Assembly: GCA_964529795.1 (NCBI GenBank)
Contig: CAZGXM010000010.1
Coordinates: 1 to 51,389 of the forward strand
DNA length: 51,389 nucleotides
Origin: CAZGXM01 sp964529795
Lineage (GTDB): Bacteria > Bacillota > JADQBR01
Direction: 5' to 3'
Below are positions 14,990-23,564 of the stretch, piece after piece. Every line of letters starts with the position of its first letter. The stretch's first letter is position 1. The position numbers and the translations under genes were made by a program. The notes beneath the pieces are model-generated. The model was not told the origin of the DNA. It saw only the letters and a list, made by a program, of their open reading frames with translations, and did no database searches.

Positions 14990-16303
14990 TTGAAATTCAG
15001 CGTTTGGCTTAGGGGTCTCATGGTTATTTTCCTATGTTTTCTGGCTTTCCCTGTACTGGCGGCGGCTAACATTGTTTACGTAATACCGGTTCAGGGGGTA
15101 ATCAGCGACGGCCTGGCGCAGCAGGTGGCGGCGGGGATTAAGGAAGCAGAGCAGCTGCAGGCCCGGGCGATAATCTTGGAAATCGACACTCCCGGGGGGG
15201 CCATTGGTGCTGCCATGGAAATCAGTAAAAACTTGAGTGAAACGCAAATACCTACTGTCAGTTTTATCAACGGTGATGCCCTATCAGCCGGAGCGCTGAT
15301 TGCCTTTTCCACCGTCCACATTGCCATGGTTCCCGGGGCGACCATCGGTGCTGCGGAACCCCGGCTGGGTACGGAAAAGGCGGATGAAAAGATTGTTTCC
15401 GCTTGGACCAAAAAGCTTGCTGGGGTGGCTCAGGCTCACGGGCGCAACCCGGAGATTGCTGCGGCCATGAGTGATGCAGATATTGAGATTCCCGGCTTGG
15501 TTGCCAAGGGCAAGTTGCTGACATTGACCCACCGGCAGGCGGTGGAAACCGGCATGGCGGATGTGGTTAAAAACAACCGCCGGGAAGTGCTGGAGCATTT
15601 CGGTTTTTCTGGTGCTCAGGTAATGGTGCGCCGGGGCAGTACGGCGGAGCAGCTGGCCCGCTGGGTGACGCACCCGTTTGTCAGTCCGGTGCTGCTGACG
15701 GTAGGTGTGGCCGGGCTCCTGCTGGAGGTTTTTACGGTGGGTTTCGGTGTAGCGGGAACCATTGGGCTTCTCTCCCTGGCTTTATTTTTTGGCGGTCACT
15801 ACCTGGCCGGGGCGTCGGGTCTTGAAGCAATATTAATGTTTTTAGCGGGGATAATACTGTTGGCGTTGGAAATTTTGGTAATTCCCGGCTTCGGTGTAGC
15901 CGGTGTGGGTGGCATCATCTTACTGGTAATCAGCATTGTCCTGGCTTCGGTAAGTGTTTCTCAGGCAATTACTTCCATACTGGTGGCCCTGGTGGGCAGC
16001 ATTGTTCTGCTGCTGGTGAGCGTGCGTTTTTTACCCACACGCAAATGGTGGCAGAGATTAATTTTAAGCACCAAACAGGAACGCAGTACCGGGTACCTGG
16101 CCTCGGATGGAAAGGGGGAAACTTACCTTGGTCAGGAAGGGGTGGCCCTGACGCCGCTACGCCCTTCAGGCACTGCAGAGATTGCCGGGGAGCCGGTGGA
16201 TGTGGTTGCCGACCAGGGCTATCTTGCCAGGGGAACAAAGGTTAAGGTGGTCAAAGTGGAAGGCAGGCGCATTGTGGTGAGAAAATCCGGCGCTGACCAG
16301 TGA
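14990..16303 (+). CDS. nfeD: NfeD-type membrane-bound serine protease (ClpP-like, long form)
   Basis: A signal peptide or anchor (about residues 1-24, ending VLAAAN) precedes a ClpP-fold protease domain. The likely catalytic Ser is in GDALSAGALIAFS near residue 98, and the candidate Lys lies in the following region. Four to five membrane helices (about 235-345) and a C-terminal OB-fold NfeD domain (TYLGQEGVALTPLRPSGTAEI) follow. At 437 aa it is the full-length NfeD1b type. These proteins work with flotillin/stomatin partners, and floA follows directly. The TTG start at 14990 has AGGGGGTG upstream. Confidence 0.9.
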   Translation: MKFSVWLRGLMVIFLCFLAFPVLAAANIVYVIPVQGVISDGLAQQVAAGIKEAEQLQARAIILEIDTPGGAIGAAMEISKNLSETQIPTVSFINGDALSAGALIAFSTVHIAMVPGATIGAAEPRLGTEKADEKIVSAWTKKLAGVAQAHGRNPEIAAAMSDADIEIPGLVAKGKLLTLTHRQAVETGMADVVKNNRREVLEHFGFSGAQVMVRRGSTAEQLARWVTHPFVSPVLLTVGVAGLLLEVFTVGFGVAGTIGLLSLALFFGGHYLAGASGLEAILMFLAGIILLALEILVIPGFGVAGVGGIILLVISIVLASVSVSQAITSILVALVGSIVLLLVSVRFLPTRKWWQRLILSTKQERSTGYLASDGKGETYLGQEGVALTPLRPSGTAEIAGEPVDVVADQGYLARGTKVKVVKVEGRRIVVRKSGADQ

Positions 16304-16342
16304 CTGGATTCAGATTAAAAAACTATGACAGGAGGTTATTTT

Positions 16343-17338
16343 ATGTTTCTACAGGTAAGTGGTTTGATAATCTTTGTGTTGATAATTCTGGCTGTTTTGC
16401 TGCTGTTGGCGTTTATTCCGCTGGGACTGTGGATTTCCGCTTTGGCCGCCGGAGTTAAGGTGGGTCTGGTTACCCTGGTGGGAATGCGCTTAAGGCGGGT
16501 ACCGCCGGCGAAAATAGTCCTGCCTTTAATCAAGGCGGTAAAAGCGGGTTTGGATTTGGATACGGCCAAACTGGAGGCTCATTACCTGGCTGGCGGCAAC
16601 GTGGACCGGGTCGTTAACGCCTTGATTGCCGCGGAACGGGCGGGTATCGACTTGACTTTTGCCCGGGCGGCAGCCATTGATTTGGCCGGCCGTGACGTCA
16701 AGGAAGCGGTAACGGTTTCCGTGACACCCAAGGTAATTGAAACTCCGGTGGTAGCTGCCATGGCAAAAGACGGTATTCAGGTGAAAGCAACCGCCCGGGT
16801 CACGGTACGGGCCAACATTGACCGCCTGGTGGGCGGGGCCGGTGAAGAGACCATTATTGCCCGGGTGGGCGAGGGAATTGTTACCACTATTGGTAGTGCC
16901 GGCAGTCACAAGGAAGTGCTGGAAAACCCCGACACCATTTCCCAGAACGTACTGGCCAAGGGCTTGGATGCGGGGACTGCCTTTGAGATTTTGTCCATAG
17001 ATATTGCCGATGTGGATGTGGGTAAGAATATCGGCGCCGAACTGCAGATAGACCAGGCCCAGGCCGACAAGAACATTGCCCAGGCCAAGGCCGAGGAACG
17101 CCGGGCCATGGCTGTTGCCAGAGAGCAGGAAATGAAGGCCATGGTACAGGAAATGCGTGCCAAAGTGGTGGAAGCCGAGGCGGAAGTGCCCAGGGCTATG
17201 GCGGAAGCGCTGCGTAACGGCAACATGGGAGTGATGGACTATTTTAACATTAAAAACGTACAGGCGGATACGGGAATGCGCGAATCATTTGCCAACTTGG
17301 GCGCCAAGGATGACGGCAGTGGCAAAGACAGGAAATAG
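16343..17338 (+). CDS. floA: Flotillin-like protein FloA
   Basis: This bacterial flotillin organises functional membrane microdomains. An N-terminal hydrophobic stretch (about residues 3-30) is followed by the PHB/SPFH domain (KVIETPVVAAMAKDGIQVKA region) and a long Ala/Glu-rich helical part (QAQADKNIAQAKAEERRAMA). ATG 16343 gives 331 aa, the usual FloA length, and has GGAGGT 7 bases upstream. The in-frame ATG at 16325 would overlap the Shine-Dalgarno. It lies between nfeD and a small anchored protein, as in the Bacillus yqeZ-yqfA-yqfB order. Confidence 0.93.
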   Translation: MFLQVSGLIIFVLIILAVLLLLAFIPLGLWISALAAGVKVGLVTLVGMRLRRVPPAKIVLPLIKAVKAGLDLDTAKLEAHYLAGGNVDRVVNALIAAERAGIDLTFARAAAIDLAGRDVKEAVTVSVTPKVIETPVVAAMAKDGIQVKATARVTVRANIDRLVGGAGEETIIARVGEGIVTTIGSAGSHKEVLENPDTISQNVLAKGLDAGTAFEILSIDIADVDVGKNIGAELQIDQAQADKNIAQAKAEERRAMAVAREQEMKAMVQEMRAKVVEAEAEVPRAMAEALRNGNMGVMDYFNIKNVQADTGMRESFANLGAKDDGSGKDRK

Positions 17339-17348
17339 GGTGATGTAA

Positions 17349-17834
17349 TTGGATGTACTGGCCATTTTGGCGTTTATCGCCTATATAGTGCTGAAATCTC
17401 TCGGTGACAGGAACAGGCAACAGCGGGAACGGGAACGGCGGGCGGCACCGCGGCATCCCCTGGACCAGCAGCGTCCGCTTGAAGAATCACCGTGGCATCC
17501 GGTGTTTGAACAACGGGAGAAAGCGGAAGAACCGCCTGCTGCAGAGGTATTTACCCGGAAAGAGGCACCGGTGATAGAACCTGTTGAAAAAACCACCCCG
17601 GGGCCCCAAAAAACTGCTGCTATGCTTGAGGAAGTCAAGCCTCAAGGTGACATGACGCCCCCCGTACCACCGCAGCCTCGCCGCCCCGAAGTGCGGGAAG
17701 CGTACCGTATTGAGAAAACTGCGGGCCGGGAGCACCCAAGGACAAAGCTGGCGCAGCTGCTCCGGGAGGATAATATCGCGACCGCATTTATTTTATCGGA
17801 GGTACTGCAGCGCCCCCGGTTGTTTAGAAAGTAA
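17349..17834 (+). CDS. Anchored proline-rich protein in the nfeD-floA operon
   Basis: This 161-aa protein has a short N-terminal hydrophobic segment (LAILAFIAYIVLKSL). A long disordered stretch rich in Pro, Glu, Gln and Arg (about 22-115) follows. The C-terminus is compact (LAQLLREDNIATAFILSEVL, then QRPRLFRK) and looks like a conserved docking motif. The TTG start lies 10 bases after floA with GGGTGATG upstream. The position equals that of yqfB in Bacillus, but I see no convincing sequence kinship. A role with FloA/NfeD at the membrane is inference. Confidence 0.6.
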   Translation: MDVLAILAFIAYIVLKSLGDRNRQQRERERRAAPRHPLDQQRPLEESPWHPVFEQREKAEEPPAAEVFTRKEAPVIEPVEKTTPGPQKTAAMLEEVKPQGDMTPPVPPQPRRPEVREAYRIEKTAGREHPRTKLAQLLREDNIATAFILSEVLQRPRLFRK

Positions 17835-17883
17835 TTTGGCACAGACTCATCAGGGTCGTTAGAGAAATAGCTAGCTAAAGAAC

Positions 17884-17906
17884 AAAAGCCCCATTCGGGG
17901 CTTTTT
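17884..17906. terminator. Bidirectional terminator between the floA operon and the cytochrome gene
   Basis: AAAAGCCCC / GGGGCTTTT with an ATTC loop has T-runs on both strands. It can end the convergent transcripts of the anchored protein (+) and the cytochrome (-); the cytochrome stop codon touches it. Confidence 0.88.
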
Positions 17907-18357
17907 ACACATCTTCTTCATGACAGTTCAGGCACAGTTTATCTGTGGCATAACGGAGGCGTTTCGGGTTATCGCCTGTATGTTCCTGGTGACAGCTAAG
18001 ACAAGTCATAACTGCTTTTTCAAGGGGGTGATTGTAGCCATCCTGCTTATGACAGTCCCGACACAAGTCATTCACCTTTTTACGCAGGTCCCCATGCTGT
18101 TTGTTGCCGGGTTTTTGTCGCAGATGACACTTTTCACACTCGTTTGCCGCGTAGGGTTGGTGAAGAAAGTTACTGTTTTGCTGCTTTTTATGACAATCCA
18201 TGCATGCACTGGCGTTGCCGGCAACTCTGCTGTTTGACCCGGTGAGAGTAATCTCATTGTCCCAAAGTCGATTGCCTATCAAATCAACACCGGCATAGCC
18301 GGGTGCCGGAAAAGCTACAAAGGACAAGATAACAGCCATAATAATTAATTTTCGCAC
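17905..18357 (-). CDS. Exported pentaheme c-type cytochrome
   Basis: A Sec signal peptide (about residues 1-22, ending PGYAG) precedes a 128-residue mature domain. Five CxxCH haem-attachment motifs lie at residues 52, 74, 99, 119 and 142 (CMDCH, CEKCH, CRDCH, CLSCH, CLNCH). Additional His residues could be distal ligands. It resembles the doubled-CXXCH/NrfB-like group of small multihaem electron carriers, outside the membrane. No quinol dehydrogenase or reductase gene is adjacent, so its partner is unknown. The GTG start has AAAGGGG upstream. Its leader carries a c-di-GMP riboswitch. Confidence 0.9.
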   Translation of the reverse strand: MRKLIIMAVILSFVAFPAPGYAGVDLIGNRLWDNEITLTGSNSRVAGNASACMDCHKKQQNSNFLHQPYAANECEKCHLRQKPGNKQHGDLRKKVNDLCRDCHKQDGYNHPLEKAVMTCLSCHQEHTGDNPKRLRYATDKLCLNCHEEDV

Positions 18358-18369
18358 CGCTGGTTCCCC

Positions 18370-18425
18370 TTTCAGAAAAAAGAAAAAATCCCCATTTCCA
18401 ATAATGGTTAGAAATAGGAATTTTA
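18370..18425 (-). terminator. Riboswitch-controlled terminator in the cytochrome leader
   Basis: Read on the minus strand, AATTCCTATTTC pairs with GAAATGGGGATT (12 bp with GU pairs), followed by TTTTCTTTTTT. The 5' arm CCTATTTC is also perfectly complementary to GAAATAGG at the 3' edge of the aptamer, so an antiterminator can compete with it. Confidence 0.8.
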
Positions 18426-18437
18426 ATTACAGGCATC

Positions 18438-18528
18438 CTATTTCTTCGGTAACCCTGCCGTCATAGCCTTTGAAGCCTTAGACCGTTGGCTTTGCGTCCC
18501 ATTCTTTCAAACGGTTTGCCTTTATCGG
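18438..18528 (-). promoter_or_regulatory. Cyclic-di-GMP-I (GEMM-I) riboswitch upstream of the cytochrome
   Basis: On the minus strand the sequence contains GGCAAACC, a GAAA-tetraloop hairpin, GGGACGCAAAGCC, TCTAAGG and GGCAGGGTTACCGAAG in the right order and spacing for the GEMM-I aptamer. The base before CAAACC that distinguishes ligands (G for c-di-GMP, A in cGAMP variants) is G, at 18519. The aptamer is followed by a terminator and an overlapping antiterminator sequence. Confidence 0.92.
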
Positions 18529-18532
18529 AAAC

Positions 18533-18572
18533 AGCTAATTATTTGGTTTTATTTGGTTTGGTGACAAATTAC
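18533..18572 (-). promoter_or_regulatory. Possible promoter of the riboswitch-cytochrome transcript
   Basis: Read on the minus strand, TTGTCA is followed after about 18 bases by AATAAT, placing a start site a few bases before the aptamer. The match is moderate. Confidence 0.45.
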
Positions 18573-18689
18573 CCTAATTATTCTATTTCTATATAAAAAT
18601 TCCTGCTTTTAATGCAAATTTTTTTTGGAACTATCTTTGTAAGGTCTCAGTCCGTTTTTTTTGCCGGTTAATTGCAATTTTGGCGGCTT

Positions 18690-18719
18690 GTCATTAAAGC
18701 TTCAAACCATGCATAGATT
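18690..18719 (+). promoter_or_regulatory. Possible sigma-E-type promoter for yqfC-yqfD
   Basis: GTCATTA and CATAGATT are separated by 15 bases, about 30 bases before yqfC. They resemble the mother-cell sigma-E elements expected for these sporulation genes. The similarity is loose; this is an inference from the genes downstream. Confidence 0.3.
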
Positions 18720-18747
18720 GTTTACTAGTAAGGAAGGGGACAGCGGT

Positions 18748-19050
18748 ATGGCCAGAAAAATCACCAGGCAGTTGACGGAGAAGAAAAACCACTTGAAATA
18801 TAATTTTGCCCATATGTTGGACCTGCCCAAGGAGGTACTGTTGGACCTGCCGTCCATTACGCTGGTGGGAACCCTACAGCTGCAGCTGGAAAATCACCGG
18901 GGTATCATAGAGTTTACTGATGAACGGGTACGGATAAACACCAAGGAAGGAGTTTTGGAAATCACCGGTAAGGACTTTTTTTTGCGTATTATTACCCGGC
19001 AGGAAATAGTAATTGACGGGAAAATCAGGTCCTTGACGTACTACAAATAG
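18748..19050 (+). CDS. yqfC: Sporulation protein YqfC
   Basis: This 100-aa protein has the YqfC pattern: a basic start, then FAHMLDLPKEVLLDLPSITL, GTLQLQLENHRGIIEFTDE and EITGKDFFLRIITRQEIVIDG. YqfC is made in the mother cell during endospore formation; its biochemical role is unclear. The ATG at 18748 is chosen because AAGGAAGGGG lies upstream and the family begins there; the frame is open further upstream. It is followed after 12 bases by yqfD. Confidence 0.9.
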   Translation: MARKITRQLTEKKNHLKYNFAHMLDLPKEVLLDLPSITLVGTLQLQLENHRGIIEFTDERVRINTKEGVLEITGKDFFLRIITRQEIVIDGKIRSLTYYK

Positions 19051-19062
19051 GGGGTTGCTCTT

Positions 19063-20301
19063 GTGCTGGTGAGAAAATTGTGGGCTGTTTTTTGGGGCTA
19101 TGTAACTATCAGGGTCGAGGGACAGATGCTGGAGCGGTTTTTAAATTTGGCCCTGGCCAGGAATATTTATTTTTGGGATGTCAACCACCGGGGTAAAAAT
19201 AAACTGAAGATGAAGGTGACTGCCGGCGGGTTTAAACCGCTGCGGCATATTGCCAGGACTACCGGAAGCAGGGTGCACATCGAAGCTAAACACGGCTTAC
19301 CTTTTTTATGGTTTAGAACAAAGAAAAGAAAAATGCTGGCAGTGGGTTTACTGGTATTTTTAGTGGGTATCTACTTTTTTTCTTCTTTTATCTGGTTTGT
19401 GGAAGTCACCAGTGAGGAGGAACTTAAATACCTCACCACTGCGGATATTGAACGGCAGTTGGCGGAAATGGGCCTGCGGCCCGGGGTGGGCAAATGGACT
19501 GTTGACCTTCGGAGAATTGAAGAAGAATTAATGGGCCGTCTTCCCAAACTTTCATGGGTAGGTGTAACCGTTCAGGGGACCAAAGCACATGTGGAGGTGG
19601 TGGAGAAGACCCTACCGCCGGATAACAAGGCGGAAAAAACCCCCGCCCACGTGGTGGCAGGAAAGGATGGAATTATTGAAGAAGTACTGGTTATTGCCGG
19701 TGAGTCCAAAGTCCAACCGGGGGATGCCGTCTTCCGGGGTCAGATTTTAATTTCCGGAGTAATTTTTCCACAAACTGCCGATGCGGAAACAGGAGACCGG
19801 CAGGGTGACAGAGAGCAAATGGAGGGACCAAGAAAGGTCCACGCCAGGGGTATAGTCAAGGCCCGGGTATGGTACCAGGGCCGGGCAGAGGTCAAGCTGT
19901 TGGAACGCGGTGAACGCAGGACCGGTAACAAGACTGGACGGACCAGTATCAAACTGGGTGGCAAGGAAATAATCATAAGAGGACCGAAAAACTCGCCCTA
20001 TCAATATTTTCAGAGCGAAGAAAAGGTCAAAACCATCCCCAGCTGGAGGAATTTGAACTTGCCTGTCGAACTTGTTACTACGACTTACTATGAAGTAGAA
20101 AAGTACCAGATACGCCGGAACAAGGAAGAGGCAGCAAAAATAGCGGCAAGACGGGCCGCGGAAAGCATCCGGCAAAGGATTTCTTCCCGCGCGAAAATAG
20201 TTGACAAGAGGACCGGTGTGGTTATTTCCCGTGGCAAGGTTTCCGCGCTGGTAACCTGGGAAATACTTGAAGATATTGCTGAAACTAAGCTGTTAGATTA
20301 G
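19063..20301 (+). CDS. yqfD: Sporulation protein YqfD
   Basis: An N-terminal soluble part (RVEGQMLERFLNLALARNI, about residues 18-36) precedes a membrane helix (about 89-112). A long extracytoplasmic region follows, with WVGVTVQGTKAHVEVVEK in a POTRA-like segment and a C-terminal helical stretch. At 412 aa it has the typical YqfD length. In Bacillus it is needed for efficient sporulation and lies next to yqfC and phoH, as here. The GTG start has GGGG upstream. Confidence 0.9.
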   Translation: MLVRKLWAVFWGYVTIRVEGQMLERFLNLALARNIYFWDVNHRGKNKLKMKVTAGGFKPLRHIARTTGSRVHIEAKHGLPFLWFRTKKRKMLAVGLLVFLVGIYFFSSFIWFVEVTSEEELKYLTTADIERQLAEMGLRPGVGKWTVDLRRIEEELMGRLPKLSWVGVTVQGTKAHVEVVEKTLPPDNKAEKTPAHVVAGKDGIIEEVLVIAGESKVQPGDAVFRGQILISGVIFPQTADAETGDRQGDREQMEGPRKVHARGIVKARVWYQGRAEVKLLERGERRTGNKTGRTSIKLGGKEIIIRGPKNSPYQYFQSEEKVKTIPSWRNLNLPVELVTTTYYEVEKYQIRRNKEEAAKIAARRAAESIRQRISSRAKIVDKRTGVVISRGKVSALVTWEILEDIAETKLLD

Positions 20302-20319
20302 TATGGAAGTGGTTTACTA

Positions 20320-20348
20320 TTGAGAGTACCAGCGGCAGTGGATATAAT
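20320..20348 (+). promoter_or_regulatory. Sigma-A promoter for phoH and downstream genes
   Basis: TTGAGA (20320-20325) and TATAAT (20343-20348) lie 17 bases apart, about 45 bases before phoH. It separates housekeeping expression of the phoH-ybeY block from the sporulation genes upstream. Confidence 0.75.
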
Positions 20349-20394
20349 ATACACGACTATATATACCAAGTTATAGACTGGAGGGTTTCCTGGA

Positions 20395-21351
20395 TTGACG
20401 GATAAATACCAGGCGAGGATAACAATCGGTGACAATGGGGTTGCGGCAAAGTTGTTCGGTAAATATGACGAAAATCTTCGTGTCATTGAGGCCAAATGTG
20501 ATGCCAAGATTGTTGCCCGGGGTAATGAAATATCAATCAGGGGTACCCGGGAAGCGGTGGATAGTGCTACGACTTTGTTTGAGGAACTGATCAAGGTGGT
20601 GGAATCGGGGACCAGTATTGATGTGGGGACCGTGAATTATGTAGCAAGCATGCAGGATAAAAAGGATGAAGAGCTGGTGACGACTCTGTCGGAAGTTATT
20701 CATGTGACACCCAGGGGAAAACAGATTAAGCCCAAAACTGCCGGACAGAAAAGATATGTTTCGGCAATCAGTGATTATGACATTGTCTTCGGCATCGGGC
20801 CTGCCGGCACCGGCAAGACGTATTTGGCAGTGGTAATGGCGGTAAAGGCCCTGAGGAATAAAGCGGTTCAGCGCATTGTTTTGGCACGCCCCGCAGTCGA
20901 AGCCGGAGAAAAGTTGGGCTTTTTGCCCGGGGACCTGCAGGAAAAGGTTAATCCTTACCTGCGCCCGCTTTATGATGGTTTGTATGACGTCCTGGGTGTG
21001 GATGTTGCTTTAAAATATATGGAGAAAAAAGTTATTGAAATTGCCCCGCTGGCATACATGCGGGGGAGGACACTCGATGATTCTTTTATTATCTTGGATG
21101 AGGCTCAAAACACCACTTCTGAGCAGATGAAGATGTTTTTGACCAGGATTGGCATCGGTTCCAGGGCGGTAATTACCGGTGACATTACCCAGGTGGACTT
21201 ACCCAAGGACGCCCATTCGGGCCTGGTGGAAGCACAGCGGGTATTATCAGGCATTAAAGGGATATCCTTTCAATATTTGACCGAAGTGGATGTGGTGCGC
21301 CACCCGCTGGTACAAAAGATTATTCGCGCTTATGAGGAGACCCGAAGTTAG
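20395..21351 (+). CDS. phoH: PhoH family ATPase
   Basis: An N-terminal KH-like RNA-binding segment (NLRVIEAKCDAKIVARGNEI, about residues 24-43) precedes a P-loop ATPase domain. Walker A is GIGPAGTGKT near residue 135 and Walker B is IILDEAQN near residue 237. The protein is linked to RNA metabolism and is usually next to ybeY. At 318 aa it is full length. The TTG start at 20395 has GGAGGG about 9 bases upstream. Confidence 0.93.
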   Translation: MTDKYQARITIGDNGVAAKLFGKYDENLRVIEAKCDAKIVARGNEISIRGTREAVDSATTLFEELIKVVESGTSIDVGTVNYVASMQDKKDEELVTTLSEVIHVTPRGKQIKPKTAGQKRYVSAISDYDIVFGIGPAGTGKTYLAVVMAVKALRNKAVQRIVLARPAVEAGEKLGFLPGDLQEKVNPYLRPLYDGLYDVLGVDVALKYMEKKVIEIAPLAYMRGRTLDDSFIILDEAQNTTSEQMKMFLTRIGIGSRAVITGDITQVDLPKDAHSGLVEAQRVLSGIKGISFQYLTEVDVVRHPLVQKIIRAYEETRS

Positions 21352-21362
21352 GAGCGGAATAT

Positions 21363-23564
21363 ATGGTACGTTGGAAATTTTGGAAAAAAAATATACAATT
21401 TCCCATAATCAGGATGTATCGCCACGTTACTGCCCGCCGGCTGATTTGGGGGGCTGTCTTTTTTATAATCACGGCTTTAATTTTAGGCGTCAATTTCAGT
21501 GCCGAGAAAGTTGAGCTGGAAGAAGGCCAACCCAGCCCCAAAGATTTTTTTGCCCAGCAGAGTATTGTCTATGAGAGCCAGGTATTGACTGAACAGGCAC
21601 GCCGGGAGGCAGCGGCGGCGGTACCTCCTGAATATCGTGTGGACAAAGATGTTCTGAATGATCTGGACAAGAAGACAGACGCGATCTTTAACGATCTGGT
21701 GTCTCTGAAGAGGAATGCTCCCAAGAACGAGCAGGGCGAACCGGAACCGGTTCCCAAAGATAAATATCGCCTGGTACTGGGTTTTGAAATTGAGGAGGAG
21801 ACTTACCGGGCCCTTAACAATGCTGCGCCGGACCAACTTTTGAATTTGGCCGAAGAAATAAAGGCCAACATCCACCGCTACATGCAGGCGGGCATTCAAA
21901 AGGAAGCTATTCCTGCCACCAAGGAAAAAATTATTCAGGCTACCGGCGAACTGCCGGTGGCGGAAAATTTACTGCCGCTGGCCGTTGGTGTGGTTGAGAA
22001 AATGGATTTAAAAGCCAACCTGGTATTTGATGCCAAGGCAACACTGGAAAAGAAAGAACAAGCGCGCCGCCAGGTTGCGCCTGTAGTGGCGACCATTCGT
22101 AAAGATCAAAAAATTGTGGGCAAGGGTGATATTGTCACTGGGGCGAATATCGAGGCCCTGCAGCACCTGGGGATGCTGCGCGTCAAATCGCCCTATTTGC
22201 GGTTTGCGGGGGTTTTGCTGTTTGTCTTGGTGATGTATGCTTTAATTGGATTTTATATTCTCTTTTACCGCCCGGAAATATATAACACGGACAGGCAGTT
22301 TAACCTGCTGGGCCTGGTGATTGTTACCACGTTGTTGATTGCCAAAACGGTATCCGCCATTTCCATTGGGGAACAGGCGGAGATTGCCGTGCTGATCGGA
22401 TATTTGGTGCCGGTAGCTGCCGGTTCCATGCTGATTTCCATTCTGCTGGACAATAAACTGGCCATCTTTGTGACGGTGATTTTGAGCGTCTTTGTGGGCA
22501 TGATTAACGGCGGCCAGCTGCAGTTTACCGTGGTGGCACTGGCTGGTGGCATTGCCGGTGTTTTCAGTGTCTCCCGGTTAAGCCAACGCAGCGATTTGGC
22601 CAAAACCAGCATTTATATCATGCTGGTGAATATCCTGACTATTATCAGTTTCGGTTTGACAAATAAAATGTCCCTGGTTGGCTTGCTGGCAGGCAGTGGC
22701 CTGGCAATTGGAAACGGCGTCTTATCCTCGGTGTTAACTATCGGTTTATTACCGTTTCTGGAAACTGCTTTTCATATTACCACCCCGGTTAAGCTGTTGG
22801 AATTGTCCAATCCCAATCACCCGCTGCTGAAACAACTGCTGGTTGAGGCGCCGGGCAGTTACCACCATTCCATCATGGTGGGTAACATGGCAGAAGCGGC
22901 GGCAGATGCGGTAGGGGCGGACAGTTTGTTGGCCAGGATTGGTGCTTACTATCACGATATCGGGAAATTAAAACGGCCATACTTTTTTACCGAAAACCAG
23001 TTGACACAGCATAATCCCCATGATAGGCTGACGCCCACGTTGAGTACGTTGATTATCAATTCTCATGTCAAGGACGGTGTGGATTTGGCGAAGCAGTACG
23101 GTTTGCCTGACGTGGTTACGGATATTATCCAGCAGCACCATGGCACCAGTATGATTGGTTTCTTTTATCATAAGGCTTGTGAAGGCTGTGAAAACGAAGA
23201 GGAACAGGCAAACATCAATCCTGAGGATTTTCGTTACGAAAGTCCGAAACCCAAAACCAAGGAAGCGGCCATTGTCATGCTTGCGGACAGTGTGGAAGCA
23301 GGCGTAAGGTCAAAACAGAAGCTGAACCCCGGAAAGATGGAAGGCTTTGTGCGTCAGGTAATTAAAGACAAGTTTGAAGACGGCCAATTGGAAGAATGCG
23401 AGCTTACTTTCAGGGAACTGGACGTTATTGCCCAGGCTTTTGTCAAAATTCTCAGCGGAGTTTTTCATACCAGGGTGGAGTATCCGGACAATTTGTTCAA
23501 GGAAATGGAGAAAGGAAAAGAAAAACGTGGAAGTCAGCGTTCACAATCAACAGGAAAAGGTTAA
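21363..23564 (+). CDS. pgpH: 7TM-HD phosphohydrolase (PgpH-type c-di-AMP phosphodiesterase)
   Basis: One N-terminal helix (about 25-45) precedes an extracytoplasmic 7TMR-HDED domain (about 50-275). Seven membrane helices (about 280-480) and a cytoplasmic HD domain follow (YHHSIMVGNMAEAAA, YYHDIGKLKRPYFF, then IIQQHHGTSM). HD metal ligands are intact. Family members of this architecture hydrolyse c-di-AMP. At 733 aa it is of full length. The ATG has AGGAGCGG upstream. The 3' end overlaps ybeY by 38 bases. Confidence 0.9.
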   Translation: MVRWKFWKKNIQFPIIRMYRHVTARRLIWGAVFFIITALILGVNFSAEKVELEEGQPSPKDFFAQQSIVYESQVLTEQARREAAAAVPPEYRVDKDVLNDLDKKTDAIFNDLVSLKRNAPKNEQGEPEPVPKDKYRLVLGFEIEEETYRALNNAAPDQLLNLAEEIKANIHRYMQAGIQKEAIPATKEKIIQATGELPVAENLLPLAVGVVEKMDLKANLVFDAKATLEKKEQARRQVAPVVATIRKDQKIVGKGDIVTGANIEALQHLGMLRVKSPYLRFAGVLLFVLVMYALIGFYILFYRPEIYNTDRQFNLLGLVIVTTLLIAKTVSAISIGEQAEIAVLIGYLVPVAAGSMLISILLDNKLAIFVTVILSVFVGMINGGQLQFTVVALAGGIAGVFSVSRLSQRSDLAKTSIYIMLVNILTIISFGLTNKMSLVGLLAGSGLAIGNGVLSSVLTIGLLPFLETAFHITTPVKLLELSNPNHPLLKQLLVEAPGSYHHSIMVGNMAEAAADAVGADSLLARIGAYYHDIGKLKRPYFFTENQLTQHNPHDRLTPTLSTLIINSHVKDGVDLAKQYGLPDVVTDIIQQHHGTSMIGFFYHKACEGCENEEEQANINPEDFRYESPKPKTKEAAIVMLADSVEAGVRSKQKLNPGKMEGFVRQVIKDKFEDGQLEECELTFRELDVIAQAFVKILSGVFHTRVEYPDNLFKEMEKGKEKRGSQRSQSTGKG

